Positions 1 through 7,756 of a DNA stretch of 17,236 nucleotides are shown piece after piece. The stretch lies in NCBI GenBank assembly GCA_964345635.1, contig CAYFRM010000035.1, positions 1 through 17,236 on the forward strand, given 5' to 3'. Positions within the stretch are counted from its first letter, which is position 1. Each line of letters opens with the position of its first letter. The notes below the pieces were generated by a model, which did no database searches, was not told the DNA's origin, and was given only the letters and a program-made list of their open reading frames with translations. The position numbers and the translations under genes were made by a program. This stretch comes from WVXT01 sp964345635 (lineage in GTDB: Bacteria > UBA6262 > WVXT01).

Positions 1-121
1 AGTAAAAGGTGGGGATAGTTTTCGGAGTCGCTCGGTCAGAACCTCGCTCTAAAATCCGCCAGCGCTGGGGCGAATCCTGGCGGATTTGAAGCTCCTGAAA
101 CTATCCCTTCATCCTCAGGGT
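1..121. repeat. Family A foldback repeat, copy 1 (unit of ~121 bp)
   Basis: This non-coding repeat folds back on itself. An outer perfect 10-bp inverted pair lies at 12-21 and 98-107 (gggatagttt / aaactatccc). An inner perfect 11-bp pair lies at 52-62 and 77-87 (aaatccgccag / ctggcggattt) around a 14-base loop. The same sequence, with scattered differences, recurs at 4219-4333, and its right end recurs at 8439-8470. The first 34 bases are repeated exactly at 122-155, so the element looks like one unit of a tandem array that may continue upstream of the window. It contains no ORF of note. Its nature (miniature mobile element, REP/BIME-like repeat or structured RNA) cannot be settled from the window. 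Confidence 0.85.
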
Positions 122-155
122 AGTAAAAGGTGGGGATAGTTTTCGGAGTCGCTCG
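122..155. repeat. Family A truncated tandem copy
   Basis: These 34 bases are identical to positions 1-34, giving a repeat period of 121 bp. The copy stops just before the ribosome-binding sequence AAGGAAGGG (157-165) of the DUF3307 gene, so the repeat directly abuts that gene's translation signal. Only the left outer arm is present; without a right arm it cannot form the long foldback alone. Confidence 0.9.
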
Positions 156-173
156 TAAGGAAGGGTTAAATAG

Positions 174-893
174 ATGTTTCTATTCTATAGGTTACTTCTG
201 GCTCATGTAATTGCTGACTTTCCTTTGCAATTTACGAGCTTATACCGCTTCAAGACGAAATCTCCTCTGGGCTCTTTTGTCCACAGTGGTATTTTCGGGT
301 TACTGGCGGTTCTTTTAGCCTGGCCTTACTGGAATGTAACCAGAATGTGGGGATTCATATTCTTCCTCTGGATTGTTCACGCCATACAAGACTGGCTAAA
401 AGTATTGGTATTTGAGAAGTATAAGTGGAATAATATTTGGGTATTTATTCTTGATCAATCTTTACACATAGGTTTTCTGGGTATCCTCTTTCCGCTTGGC
501 CTGGCAAAATTGACTCTACCAGAAAGTCTTTCTCAGTTTGTTTTTCTATATAACGATAACAACGTAATAATATATACCATTGTCTTTGTATCTGTCGGAT
601 TTGGGGGAGGTATTTTTGTTTCTTATGTCAAGAATTTGTGCTATGGGGAGAAAAAAGTAGATTTAACTTCACCCAAGAAATATATTCAAGCTATGGAGAG
701 AATAGTGATAGTGGGGTTAATGTTACTGAAAGGGTATTATTATCTTTTGATTCCCGGAGTCTGGATAGTTCACGGTGGATACGTCATTTTGAAAAAAAGA
801 AATGAAGAACGACTCAGTTTTTCATCTTTCTTCGACCTAATTTTCAATACTGTTGTGGCAGTGGGAATAATGTTAATCCTAAGGGTAAAATAA
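174..893 (+). CDS. DUF3307 family membrane protein
   Basis: This is a 239-residue hydrophobic protein with several predicted membrane segments. The N-terminus (LLLAHVIADFPLQF, about residues 8-21), the segment WIVHAIQDWLKV (about 66-77) and the segment FILDQSLHIGFLGI (about 91-104) match the pattern of DUF3307 proteins. These have conserved His and Asp residues lying in or at membrane helices. No biochemical function is established for the family, so none is assigned. The start at 174 is supported by AAGGAAGGG at 157-165, eight bases upstream. The gene follows the truncated family A repeat and lies 61 bp before the HD-GYP gene on the same strand, so they may be co-transcribed. Confidence is good for the family and nil for a specific role. 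Confidence 0.75.
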   Translation: MFLFYRLLLAHVIADFPLQFTSLYRFKTKSPLGSFVHSGIFGLLAVLLAWPYWNVTRMWGFIFFLWIVHAIQDWLKVLVFEKYKWNNIWVFILDQSLHIGFLGILFPLGLAKLTLPESLSQFVFLYNDNNVIIYTIVFVSVGFGGGIFVSYVKNLCYGEKKVDLTSPKKYIQAMERIVIVGLMLLKGYYYLLIPGVWIVHGGYVILKKRNEERLSFSSFFDLIFNTVVAVGIMLILRVK

Positions 894-954
894 TAAGAAT
901 ACCTTGCATCTTCGTTGACATAAATTTGAGTCTTGAATAATCGGAGGGACGACG

Positions 955-2628
955 ATGGAAAAAGATATTTATGCGCTGGAAGAGACTATAAATAGGTTGA
1001 ACTTTAGATTTGAAGTTCTGCAAAAAATTACTCAATTGATCTATCTAGCCAGTAACCTTGAGCAGATTTTGGACGAGGTGATGAGACTGACAATTGAATT
1101 GGCTAACGCACAAGCAGGGGTTATTATTCTCATTGACCAGACGACAGGAGAATTATCGTCACACGTCACTATTGGCGGTCGCTCCCGAGAAGAATCAAAA
1201 GAAGAGACTAAATGGAAGCTGAATAAAGGGGTTATGGGGGCAATTTTGAAAGTGGGCGAACCTGCGATTATTTCTGACGCTTCAGAGTATCCTATATTCC
1301 GTGATGAAATAAGTAAGGCTATAGGATGCACAGTGGTAAATGCCTTGTGTGTTCCCCTGAAAAGGAAAGGCGAGCCTTTGGGAGTTCTGGAAGTATTCAA
1401 TAAGAGACTATCAGAAGAAGAACCGAAACAAGGCGATAGAGGCGTTGCCCCTTTTACATCCGAGGACCAAAAACTTATTGTCTCTCTTTCCAATGAGATA
1501 GTAATGGTCATCGAGAATGCAATGCTATTTAACGAACGGGAAAGAAAAGTCATAGAGCTGGATAACCTGTTGAAAGCTACTGAAGCCATAGCCTCGGCTA
1601 TGCAATTGGATCCACTACTGGATATGATTATGGAACTGGGGATGAACGTAATGGATGCCGAAGGGTGTTCGGTGCTTCTGGTCGATGAGAAAAAGAAGAA
1701 ATTACAGTTTGTGGCAGCCAGTGGAGCAAAGAAAGAGGAAGTAAAGAAGCTAAGTCTGGATATGGGAGAAGGGGTAGCCGGTTGGGTTGCGCAGAACGAC
1801 CAGCCTCTATTAATTGAGGATGTTTCCCGGGATAACCGTTTTTCCAAAAAAGTCGATGAGTCTTTGGAGCAAAAGACCAAATCATTGATTTGCGTTCCTC
1901 TGAAGGTCAAAGAGAGGACTATCGGTGTGATGGAAGTTATTAATAAAAAGGGAGATAGAACTTTTAACGAGAGTGATATGGCTTTATTCAAGCCGCTATC
2001 GGCCCAGGCAGCTGTGGCTATTGAGAAAGCGAGGCTTTACGAAGATCTGGAAGATATGTATATTTCTACGGTAAAATCATTGGCCGCAGCTATTGATGCC
2101 AAGGACCCTTATACTCGTGGCCACTCGGAAAGAGTAACGAGATTCTCAATATTAATAGCCAAGGAGCTGGGCATGGACGACGAAACTCAAAGGAATGTGC
2201 AATTATGCGCCTTGCTCCACGACGTGGGTAAGATAGGTGTTCCCATTTCGATTCTGAGAAAGAAAGATAAGTTGACGGATGAGGATTGGAAACAGATTCG
2301 TCGCCATCCTATTCTGGGAGAGGAGATAATTTCTCCGATTGCGCAATTGAAAGAACTTGTTCTCAATATCCGTCACCATCATGAAAGGTATGATGGCAAA
2401 GGTTATCCCGATAGTTTGAAAGGCGAAGAAATTCCTTTGATTTCCCGGATACTTGCCGTAGCAGATACCTTTGACGCCTTGACTTCCGAACGCCCGTACA
2501 GGAATGGTCTCTCGGATAAAGCGGCAGCTGAGGAGATGGAAACTGTAAAAGGCACGCAATTGGACCCTGCATGTGTGGAGGCGTTTTTAACAGGCTATAG
2601 TAAAGGATTTGTCATGAGGGAAGAATAA
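955..2628 (+). CDS. GAF-GAF-HD-GYP cyclic-di-GMP phosphodiesterase
   Basis: This 557-residue cytoplasmic sensor-effector has two GAF domains (roughly residues 30-190 and 215-360) followed by an HD-GYP domain (about 370-545). The HD-GYP signature is intact: H390 in TRGHSERV, H422-D423 in LLHDVGKIGVP, H451 in RRHPILGEE, then RHHHERYDGKGYP with the GYP triplet at 483-485, and RILAVADTFDALTSERPYR. Catalytically competent members of this family hydrolyse c-di-GMP at a metal centre, and the GAF domains probably bind a small ligand that controls it. There are no membrane segments. The start is set by GGAGGG at 943-948, six bases before ATG. No GGDEF partner is in the window. The stop codon is followed at once by a family B repeat. 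The ligand and regulated process cannot be read from sequence. Confidence 0.93.
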   Translation: MEKDIYALEETINRLNFRFEVLQKITQLIYLASNLEQILDEVMRLTIELANAQAGVIILIDQTTGELSSHVTIGGRSREESKEETKWKLNKGVMGAILKVGEPAIISDASEYPIFRDEISKAIGCTVVNALCVPLKRKGEPLGVLEVFNKRLSEEEPKQGDRGVAPFTSEDQKLIVSLSNEIVMVIENAMLFNERERKVIELDNLLKATEAIASAMQLDPLLDMIMELGMNVMDAEGCSVLLVDEKKKKLQFVAASGAKKEEVKKLSLDMGEGVAGWVAQNDQPLLIEDVSRDNRFSKKVDESLEQKTKSLICVPLKVKERTIGVMEVINKKGDRTFNESDMALFKPLSAQAAVAIEKARLYEDLEDMYISTVKSLAAAIDAKDPYTRGHSERVTRFSILIAKELGMDDETQRNVQLCALLHDVGKIGVPISILRKKDKLTDEDWKQIRRHPILGEEIISPIAQLKELVLNIRHHHERYDGKGYPDSLKGEEIPLISRILAVADTFDALTSERPYRNGLSDKAAAEEMETVKGTQLDPACVEAFLTGYSKGFVMREE

Positions 2629-2890
2629 GGATGCTCGGGATTTGGTTTCCTCGCTGGCAATGCAAAAGATAGTTTGCTCATTGTTAAGAAATTTCTTGAC
2701 GCCAAAGAACTTCGGACTCAGCAAGGCGCAAATCACAACTCCTCACTCCGTTCGTCGGACAGTGATTTGCTGGGAGGCAGATGTGTCGTCCTTGTTCCTT
2801 GGCTAAAATTTCGAGACTTCTTCGCAAACTATCTTTTGCATGTGATTTGTTTAAAAATTTCCTTGCTCGCTACACCAAATCCCTTCGCTT
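2629..2890. repeat. Family B foldback repeat, copy 1 (fills the hdGYP-rnfC gap)
   Basis: This fills the 283-bp gap between the HD-GYP gene and rnfC and is built of nested inverted repeats. The outer ends are gggatttggt (2637-2646) and accaaatccc (2874-2883). Next comes a perfect 18-bp pair, 2660-2677 and 2823-2840 (atgcaaaagatagtttgc and its complement). Innermost is gcaaatcac (2728-2736) / gtgatttgc (2762-2770) around a small ccg/cgg hairpin. Related ends and motifs recur at 6184-6450, and the caaaagata/aatttctt portion recurs after rnfB. A 74-codon ORF inside (2674-2898) follows the repeat and resembles no protein I know. I see no clear promoter here, although rnfC transcription should start in or before this region. 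Confidence 0.8.
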
Positions 2891-2911
2891 TAGATTGAAA
2901 AAGGTGGAAAA

Positions 2912-4219
2912 ATGAAAAGATTGTTTAGTTTTAGAGGAGGAGTCCATCCTCCCTACTTCAAAGAACTGACTTCCGGCAAGCCGTTAGTAGCGGCAGCCCT
3001 CCCCAGGAGAGTGGTGATTCCTCTTTCTCAACATACGGGTAAACCGGCAAAGCCGGTAGTGAAAGCTGGCGATGAAGTCAAGACAGGACAACTTATTGGA
3101 GAAAGTGACGGATTCATCTCCTTACCCGTTCACAGTAGTATTTCCGGGAAGGTTATGGATATCAAACCGTGGCCGCACCCATTGGGTCGTAATGTGACTT
3201 CGATCATAATTGAATCTGACGGGAAAGACGAATGGACGAGCGACCTGACAGCGCATGAAGATTATTTTCGTCTCTCTCCTGAGGAGCTGAGAGAAATCGT
3301 TAAGAATGCAGGAATAGCCGGGCTGGGAGGGGCGGCTTTTCCTACCCATGTTAAACTCGCTCCGCCGGAAAATTGCGAGATTGATACCGTGATACTGAAC
3401 GGTTGTGAATGTGAGCCATATCTGACTTGCGACCATAGGTTAATGCTTGATTACTCTCGGGAAATTCTGGAAGGACTCAGGATAATTATACAAGCAGTCG
3501 ATGCTGATCGGGGAATCGTAGCAGTAGAAGCCAACAAGAAAGATGCCGTTTCTCTGTTGCAAAGGGAGCTGAAGCGCGAGCCGGGTATAGAACTGGCGGT
3601 GCTCAAGGTAAAATATCCTCAAGGCGCGGAAAAACATCTGATTGACGCTATTCTAAAAAGAAGAGTGCCTCCGGGTAAGCTACCACTCGACGTGGGAGTT
3701 GTAGTCGATAACGTGGGCACAGCCCTGGCCGTAAGACAGGCAGTGAAAAGAGGAATTCCCCTGATTGAGAGGGCTGTTACAGTTACCGGTTCAGGCATCA
3801 GACAGCCACAAAATTTGTGGGTCCGTTTGGGGACGCTATTTCAGGATGTGGTCTCCCAGTGCGGGGGATTCCTGGGAAATCCCGAGAAGATAATTGCCGG
3901 TGGCCCCATGATGGGCATAGCCCAGTATACTCTCGATGTGCCGCTAATCAAGGGCACTTCTGGCATCTTGGTATTAGATGAAGCGGAAATCTTTCCCGAA
4001 GGAGATTGTATACGTTGCGGCAAATGTATTGAGGTGTGTCCTGTGAAGTTAATGCCTACGGTAATAGCCCAACATGTGAAGCAAAAAGATTGGCCGGGCG
4101 CAAGAAACTACAGCCCCTTCGATTGTATGGAATGCGGAGCTTGCGCTTACGCGTGCCCGGCAAAGATTCCGCTGGTTCAATATATAAAATGGGGGAAGGA
4201 AGAAGTAAAAGAAAAATAG
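2912..4219 (+). CDS. rnfC: Rnf complex subunit RnfC (NAD(H)-binding, Fe-S)
   Basis: This 435-residue soluble subunit docks on the cytoplasmic face of the Rnf complex and exchanges electrons with NAD+/NADH. The N-terminal HPP segment and barrel-like region (about 1-110) precede the flavin/NADH-binding core with GIAGLGGAAFPTHVK (134-148) and NGCECEPY (163-170). A SLBB-like region follows. Two [4Fe-4S] motifs close the protein: C366/C369/C372/C376 (CIRCGKCIEVCP) and C405/C408/C411/C415 (CMECGACAYACP). The length is typical of short RnfC forms without the long Ala-rich tail seen in some proteobacteria. The start is supported by AAGGTGG at 2901-2907. It is the first gene of the C-D-G-E-A-B order seen in clostridial-type rnf operons. 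The stop codon abuts a family A repeat. Confidence 0.97.
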   Translation: MKRLFSFRGGVHPPYFKELTSGKPLVAAALPRRVVIPLSQHTGKPAKPVVKAGDEVKTGQLIGESDGFISLPVHSSISGKVMDIKPWPHPLGRNVTSIIIESDGKDEWTSDLTAHEDYFRLSPEELREIVKNAGIAGLGGAAFPTHVKLAPPENCEIDTVILNGCECEPYLTCDHRLMLDYSREILEGLRIIIQAVDADRGIVAVEANKKDAVSLLQRELKREPGIELAVLKVKYPQGAEKHLIDAILKRRVPPGKLPLDVGVVVDNVGTALAVRQAVKRGIPLIERAVTVTGSGIRQPQNLWVRLGTLFQDVVSQCGGFLGNPEKIIAGGPMMGIAQYTLDVPLIKGTSGILVLDEAEIFPEGDCIRCGKCIEVCPVKLMPTVIAQHVKQKDWPGARNYSPFDCMECGACAYACPAKIPLVQYIKWGKEEVKEK

Positions 4220-4333
4220 GATGAAGGAATAGTTTTCGGAGTCGCTCGGCTAGAACCTCGCTCTAAGTCCGCCAGCGCTCACGCAAAACCTGGCGGATTT
4301 GAAGCTCCTGTAACTATCCCTTCATCCTCAGGG
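4219..4333. repeat. Family A foldback repeat, copy 2 (between rnfC and rnfD)
   Basis: This copy starts at the last base of the rnfC stop codon and ends just before the rnfD ribosome-binding site. The terminal arms 4219-4234 and 4312-4327 are inverted repeats matching at 15 of 16 positions (ggatgaaggaatagtt against ggatgaagggatagtt). The inner stem is tccgccag (4268-4275) / ctggcgga (4290-4297). Compared with copy 1, the inner-stem base at 4267 is G opposite T, which would be a G-U wobble in RNA, so the stem is kept. The sequence is non-coding. Confidence 0.88.
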
Positions 4334-4346
4334 AATATGGAGAAAA

Positions 4347-5291
4347 ATGGAAGAGGTTATTTCTAAAAGGTTGGTTGTTTCTGTCTCGCCGCATATCAGA
4401 GCAAGGGAAGATGTCCGCGCAATAATGTTTGACGTCATCTTTGCTCTTTCTCCGGCTTTGGCTGCTTCCATTATCTTTTTTGGGTGGCGGGCGCTTGTTA
4501 TCGTTTCCGTAAGCGTCTTCTCTTGTATGGCAAGCGAATTTTTCTGGCAGAGGATATGGAAAAAGAAGGTTACTGTCGGAGACCTTAGCTCTATTGTTAC
4601 GGGAATGCTTTTGGCCTTTGTATTGCCTCCCTCTTCTCCTCTGTGGGTGGTGGCAATAGGGGCATTTGTCGCAATTATTTTGGGAAAGCAGATTTTTGGA
4701 GGTTTGGGATACAATCCATTCAATCCGGCGCTGGTGGCGCGGGCTGTGTTGTTAACTTCCTGGCCGGTGTATATGACTACGTGGACGAGGCCTTTTGATG
4801 GGGTAACTACTGCTTCGCCTCTGGGAATAGTGAAGATGGAGTTAGACCAGAGATTGCCATCATATTTAGACATGTTTTTGGGTAACAGAGCGGGCTGTTT
4901 AGGTGAAATTTCTGTTTTGGCTTTGATAGTGGGTGCATTATATCTTCTATACAGGAAACAGATTACCTGGCACATTCCAGTCAGTTACATCGGAACGGTG
5001 GGCGTAACCTCTTTTCTATTTAATAAAGACCCCATTTTCAACATGATGGCCGGTGGTCTTATTCTGGGGGCTTTCTTTATGGCTACGGATATGGTCACTT
5101 CGCCTTTGACCGGGAATGGTAAGCTGGTATTCGGCGTAGGGTGCGGGATTTTAACCGTATTGATTCGCTTCACCGGAGGATTTCCTGAAGGAGTCTGTTA
5201 TTCTATTTTGATTATGAATATGTTAACTCCCATAATTGATAAGATTACTGAGCCGAAAGTCTTCGGTAGCGGGGAAGCTGCTACAGGGTAG
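4347..5291 (+). CDS. rnfD: Rnf complex subunit RnfD (FMN-carrying membrane subunit)
   Basis: This 314-residue polytopic membrane protein is homologous to NqrB. Family hallmarks are ASEFFWQR (62-69), the GKQIFGGLGYNPFNPALVAR segment (113-132) and GAFFMATDMVTSPLT in the C-terminal half. The flavinylation region reads DGVTTASPLG (151-160), where the canonical D-x-x-(S/T)-G-A-(S/T) motif would place the FMN acceptor at S157. The usual Gly is Thr here. ApbE (11687-12709) is the expected FMN transferase. The start is supported by TGGAG at 4338-4342. The gene is separated from rnfC by a family A repeat and from rnfG by a plain 55-bp gap. Confidence 0.96.
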   Translation: MEEVISKRLVVSVSPHIRAREDVRAIMFDVIFALSPALAASIIFFGWRALVIVSVSVFSCMASEFFWQRIWKKKVTVGDLSSIVTGMLLAFVLPPSSPLWVVAIGAFVAIILGKQIFGGLGYNPFNPALVARAVLLTSWPVYMTTWTRPFDGVTTASPLGIVKMELDQRLPSYLDMFLGNRAGCLGEISVLALIVGALYLLYRKQITWHIPVSYIGTVGVTSFLFNKDPIFNMMAGGLILGAFFMATDMVTSPLTGNGKLVFGVGCGILTVLIRFTGGFPEGVCYSILIMNMLTPIIDKITEPKVFGSGEAATG

Positions 5292-5346
5292 TGTAGAATA
5301 ATCCAACTTAAGTATTAACAAATTCATAATTGCCGCGAGATTTCTC

Positions 5347-6177
5347 ATGAAGATAATTATGACCAGAGTTTTTCTTCTTACGGTAGTAGCCTCGTTGGCA
5401 GCCTGGGCACTCAGCCTCACTTATAAGAATACGAAGCCCAGAATAGATGCCTATGCCGAACAGAAAGCAAGGGAAGCCCGGAAAGAAGTTCTGCCTGAGG
5501 CAAATAGATTCGAGCTTGTAAAGACCGGGGAGCAAGAATACTTCATCGGTTATGATGAAAGAGGGCGGCGTGTAGGAGTTAGCATAAAGACAAAGACGCA
5601 GGGTTATTCCGGGTCAATAGAAATGATTATGGGATTCAATATGAAAGGAGAAACAACCGGGCTAAAAATATTGAACCAGATTGAGACCCCCGGATTGGGA
5701 TCTAAGATTATGGAGGATTGGTTCAGTAAACAATTTGTTAAACTGAAAGTAAAGGATTTGATTTTTACAAAGGAAGACCCCCAGGGGAAAATAGAGGCAA
5801 TTACGGGAGCAACCATTTCTTCCCGGGCAGTGCTTGAAGGAGCCAGGAAACTGTTCGGCTTATATAGTGACTTCTTGGGATATTTAAAGAAAATAGAGAT
5901 TCTCAAATATATCCGCGATGGGAGCTACACTGGCGAAGGAAAGGGTTTCAGTGGGCCGATCAGGGCTAGGGTTACGGTGCGAAACCATCGAATAGTTGAG
6001 ATAGCTATCCTGGAACAACAAGAGGTAATAGAATACTGGTCCAGGATTAGAGACGAGATACCCCAGAAAATACTGGAAAAGCAGAATGTCGATGTGGACA
6101 CGGTTAGTGGAGCTACTTATTCCGGCAAGGGACTGATTGAAGCGGTAACAAATGCTCTGCAGAAAGAAATAGAGTAG
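5347..6177 (+). CDS. rnfG: Rnf complex subunit RnfG with an extra C-terminal FMN-binding domain
   Basis: This 276-residue protein has one N-terminal membrane anchor (about residues 5-24) and the rest outside the cytoplasmic membrane, as in RnfG/NqrC. The RnfG FMN_bind domain contains QIETPGLGSKI (111-121) and the flavinylation site EAITGATISS (150-159), with acceptor T156. Ordinary RnfG would end near residue 180. Here a second FMN_bind domain follows (about 190-275), beginning DGSYTGEGKGFSGPI (191-205) and carrying a complete motif DTVSGATYS (251-259) with acceptor T257. The subunit may therefore carry two covalent FMNs. The Shine-Dalgarno sequence is weak (only GAGA at 5337-5340), but no better start exists. 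A family B repeat follows the stop codon closely. Confidence 0.94.
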   Translation: MKIIMTRVFLLTVVASLAAWALSLTYKNTKPRIDAYAEQKAREARKEVLPEANRFELVKTGEQEYFIGYDERGRRVGVSIKTKTQGYSGSIEMIMGFNMKGETTGLKILNQIETPGLGSKIMEDWFSKQFVKLKVKDLIFTKEDPQGKIEAITGATISSRAVLEGARKLFGLYSDFLGYLKKIEILKYIRDGSYTGEGKGFSGPIRARVTVRNHRIVEIAILEQQEVIEYWSRIRDEIPQKILEKQNVDVDTVSGATYSGKGLIEAVTNALQKEIE

Positions 6178-6183
6178 TGAGAA

Positions 6184-6450
6184 GATGCTCGGGATTTGGT
6201 TCGCTCGTGCCGTTAGAACAAGAGGCCCTTCTGGGACAAGGGTAATATAGATAGAGAAATAGCATACCGTTGTTAAATGAGGAGAAAGGGTAAGAGTTCT
6301 AACGGTACTCGCTAACAATTTTTTGCTCTACGAGCACCGCCAAAAATCTCAGGAGTTTTCCGAAATTCCCTTTGGTCAGTTTCGGACAAGCTCAGATCTT
6401 CGATTTTTGGCTAAAAATTCTAATGCTCGCTTTACCAAATTCCCTCGCAT
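6184..6450. repeat. Family B foldback repeat, copy 2 (rnfG-moeA gap)
   Basis: The 346-bp gap 6178-6523 has no believable gene and is largely a family B element. Its ends, gctcgggatttggt (6187-6200) and tgctcgctttaccaaattccc (from 6424), match those of copy 1. Inside are several hairpins: ccgttagaac (6210-6219) / gttctaacgg (6296-6305), tgctc (6324-6328) / gagca (6332-6336), gccaaaaatc (6339-6348) / gatttttggc (6402-6411), and within the last pair tccgaaa (6359-6365) / tttcgga (6380-6386). A stray caaactatctttcaaa at about 6471-6486 resembles the right arm of the 18-bp pair in copy 1. The middle differs from copy 1, so the family is mosaic. Confidence 0.75.
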
Positions 6451-6523
6451 CAGGGAAATAGAGCCCTTCACAAACTATCTTTCAAATTCCAGGTAGTTGG
6501 AAAGAAGGGATAGTGGAAATAAA

Positions 6524-7717
6524 ATGTTGAAGTTTGGGAAGGCTTTGAAGATAGTGCTTAGAGCGGCCAAACCGATAGAAACGGAATGGGTCGTCATTTC
6601 TCGCGCGCATAGAAGAGTGCTTGCGGAAGATGTAATCGCGGGGAATAATATTCCTTATACGGATAATTCGGCAATGGATGGCTATGCAGTAAATACAGAT
6701 GATTTGAAAAGCGTTCCTCGAGAGTTGCCGGTGGTGGGAGTTGTAGCCTGCGGGAAATCTGTCAACAGGAGATTAAGACGGTGTGAAGCTATGGCTATAA
6801 TGACCGGTGCTCCCATTCCCGCAGGGTGTGACGGTGTTGTTCCTGTGGAGGATACGGAGGCGATTACCTCAGAGATTGTGAGAATACTGCGAAAGATCAA
6901 GCCTGGTAAGAACGTGCGCTATTCAGGAGAAGACGTGAAAAAGGGGCAGGTGGTTCTGAAGAGAGGCACCCCCGTCGGCGCGGCTGAACTCGGGATGCTC
7001 GCTTCCGTAGGTAGGAAGAGAGCAAGAGTTTTTAGAAAACCGGCGGTGGCCATATTAGTTACCGGTAATGAAATCATCGGCCCAGGTGAGAGATTGCGTC
7101 CGGGCAAGGTAAGAGACATAAATACGTATTCCTTGTGCGGCCTTGTGGAGAAATTCGGCGGCGTTCCTCTTCCTCTGGGAATAGCTGGTGACGAGAAAAT
7201 TAAACTGTTGAAAAAGATGAGAAAAGGGCTTAATTCCGATGTGATGATTATTTCCGGCGGTGTGTCCATGGGGAGGTTCGATTTTGTGCGCGAGGCTCTT
7301 ACTTCTCTGGGATATAGGGAGAGATTCTGGAAGGTTGCGATGAAACCGGGAATGCCCATTAGTTTTGGACATATAGGGCGGCTGCCGGTCTTTGGTTTAC
7401 CGGGCAATCCTGTCTCTTCAATGGTCTCCTTTCTGGAGTTTGTGCGTCCCCTTATGATGAAGCTCGTGGGTAGAGCCACAGATTTACCCGAAATTTCTGC
7501 TTTTCTAAGAACTCCCATAGTTAAAAGGGACAATAGAAGACATTTTCTCCGGGTGAAATTGGATTATCGTAATAACAAATATTTTGCTTCTCTCACGGGC
7601 CCTCAGGGTTCGGGAATTCTTAAATCGATGATAGAGTGTGACGGCATTGCCGTTATCCCGGAGAATGCTAAATCATTGAAAGTGGGAAACAGAGTAACCG
7701 TACAATTGGTAGCGTAG
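6524..7717 (+). CDS. moeA: Molybdopterin molybdotransferase MoeA
   Basis: This 397-residue cytoplasmic enzyme inserts molybdate into adenylylated molybdopterin in molybdenum (or tungsten) cofactor synthesis. Motifs in order are NSAMDGYAV (48-56), TGAPIPAGCDGVVPVEDTE, VTGNEIIGPGERLRPGKVRD, the MogA-like SGGVSMGRFDFV, and KPGMPISFG followed by GLPGNPVSSMVSF. The C-terminal domain IV is present. I start it at ATG 6524, where the protein begins MLKFGKALKIV as in relatives. A TTG start at 6497 would add nine unconserved residues and has no well-spaced Shine-Dalgarno sequence. It sits between rnfG and rnfE, where no cofactor gene belongs, bounded by foldback DNA. No other moa/moe/mob gene or molybdoenzyme is in the window. 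Confidence 0.96.
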   Translation: MLKFGKALKIVLRAAKPIETEWVVISRAHRRVLAEDVIAGNNIPYTDNSAMDGYAVNTDDLKSVPRELPVVGVVACGKSVNRRLRRCEAMAIMTGAPIPAGCDGVVPVEDTEAITSEIVRILRKIKPGKNVRYSGEDVKKGQVVLKRGTPVGAAELGMLASVGRKRARVFRKPAVAILVTGNEIIGPGERLRPGKVRDINTYSLCGLVEKFGGVPLPLGIAGDEKIKLLKKMRKGLNSDVMIISGGVSMGRFDFVREALTSLGYRERFWKVAMKPGMPISFGHIGRLPVFGLPGNPVSSMVSFLEFVRPLMMKLVGRATDLPEISAFLRTPIVKRDNRRHFLRVKLDYRNNKYFASLTGPQGSGILKSMIECDGIAVIPENAKSLKVGNRVTVQLVA

Positions 7718-7728
7718 AGGTTTGTTCC

Positions 7729-7748
7729 CGTCCCGATAAATCGGGACG
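7729..7748. terminator. GC-rich hairpin after moeA, terminator-like but no T-run
   Basis: A perfect 8-bp stem, cgtcccga (7729-7736) / tcgggacg (7741-7748), with loop taaa starts 12 bases after the moeA stop codon. No T tract follows on either strand, so it is not a convincing intrinsic terminator. It could act as a Rho-related, mRNA-stabilising or processing stem-loop. Confidence 0.45.
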
Positions 7749-7756
7749 CCCATGAA

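Noticed and set aside
1..155. CRISPR array
   Set aside because: The repeats are long foldbacks with a 121-bp period and only one perfect duplicate; there are no regular short repeats with unique spacers and no cas genes.
915..948. TTGACA followed by AATAAT as a promoter for the HD-GYP gene
   Set aside because: The spacing is only 15 bp and the start site would fall on or past the GGAGGG ribosome-binding sequence, so the transcript would lose it.
1041..1991. 316-codon minus-strand ORF opposite the HD-GYP gene
   Set aside because: It is an antisense shadow: its Ser/Thr-rich composition mirrors the codons of the clearly real GAF domains on the + strand.
2674..2898. 74-codon + strand ORF between the HD-GYP gene and rnfC
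   Set aside because: It lies inside the family B inverted repeat, uses a TTG start without a ribosome-binding site, and its translation resembles no protein family.
6497..6523. TTG-start extension of moeA
   Set aside because: It adds nine residues not seen in MoeA proteins and has poor ribosome-binding spacing; ATG 6524 matches the family N-terminus.
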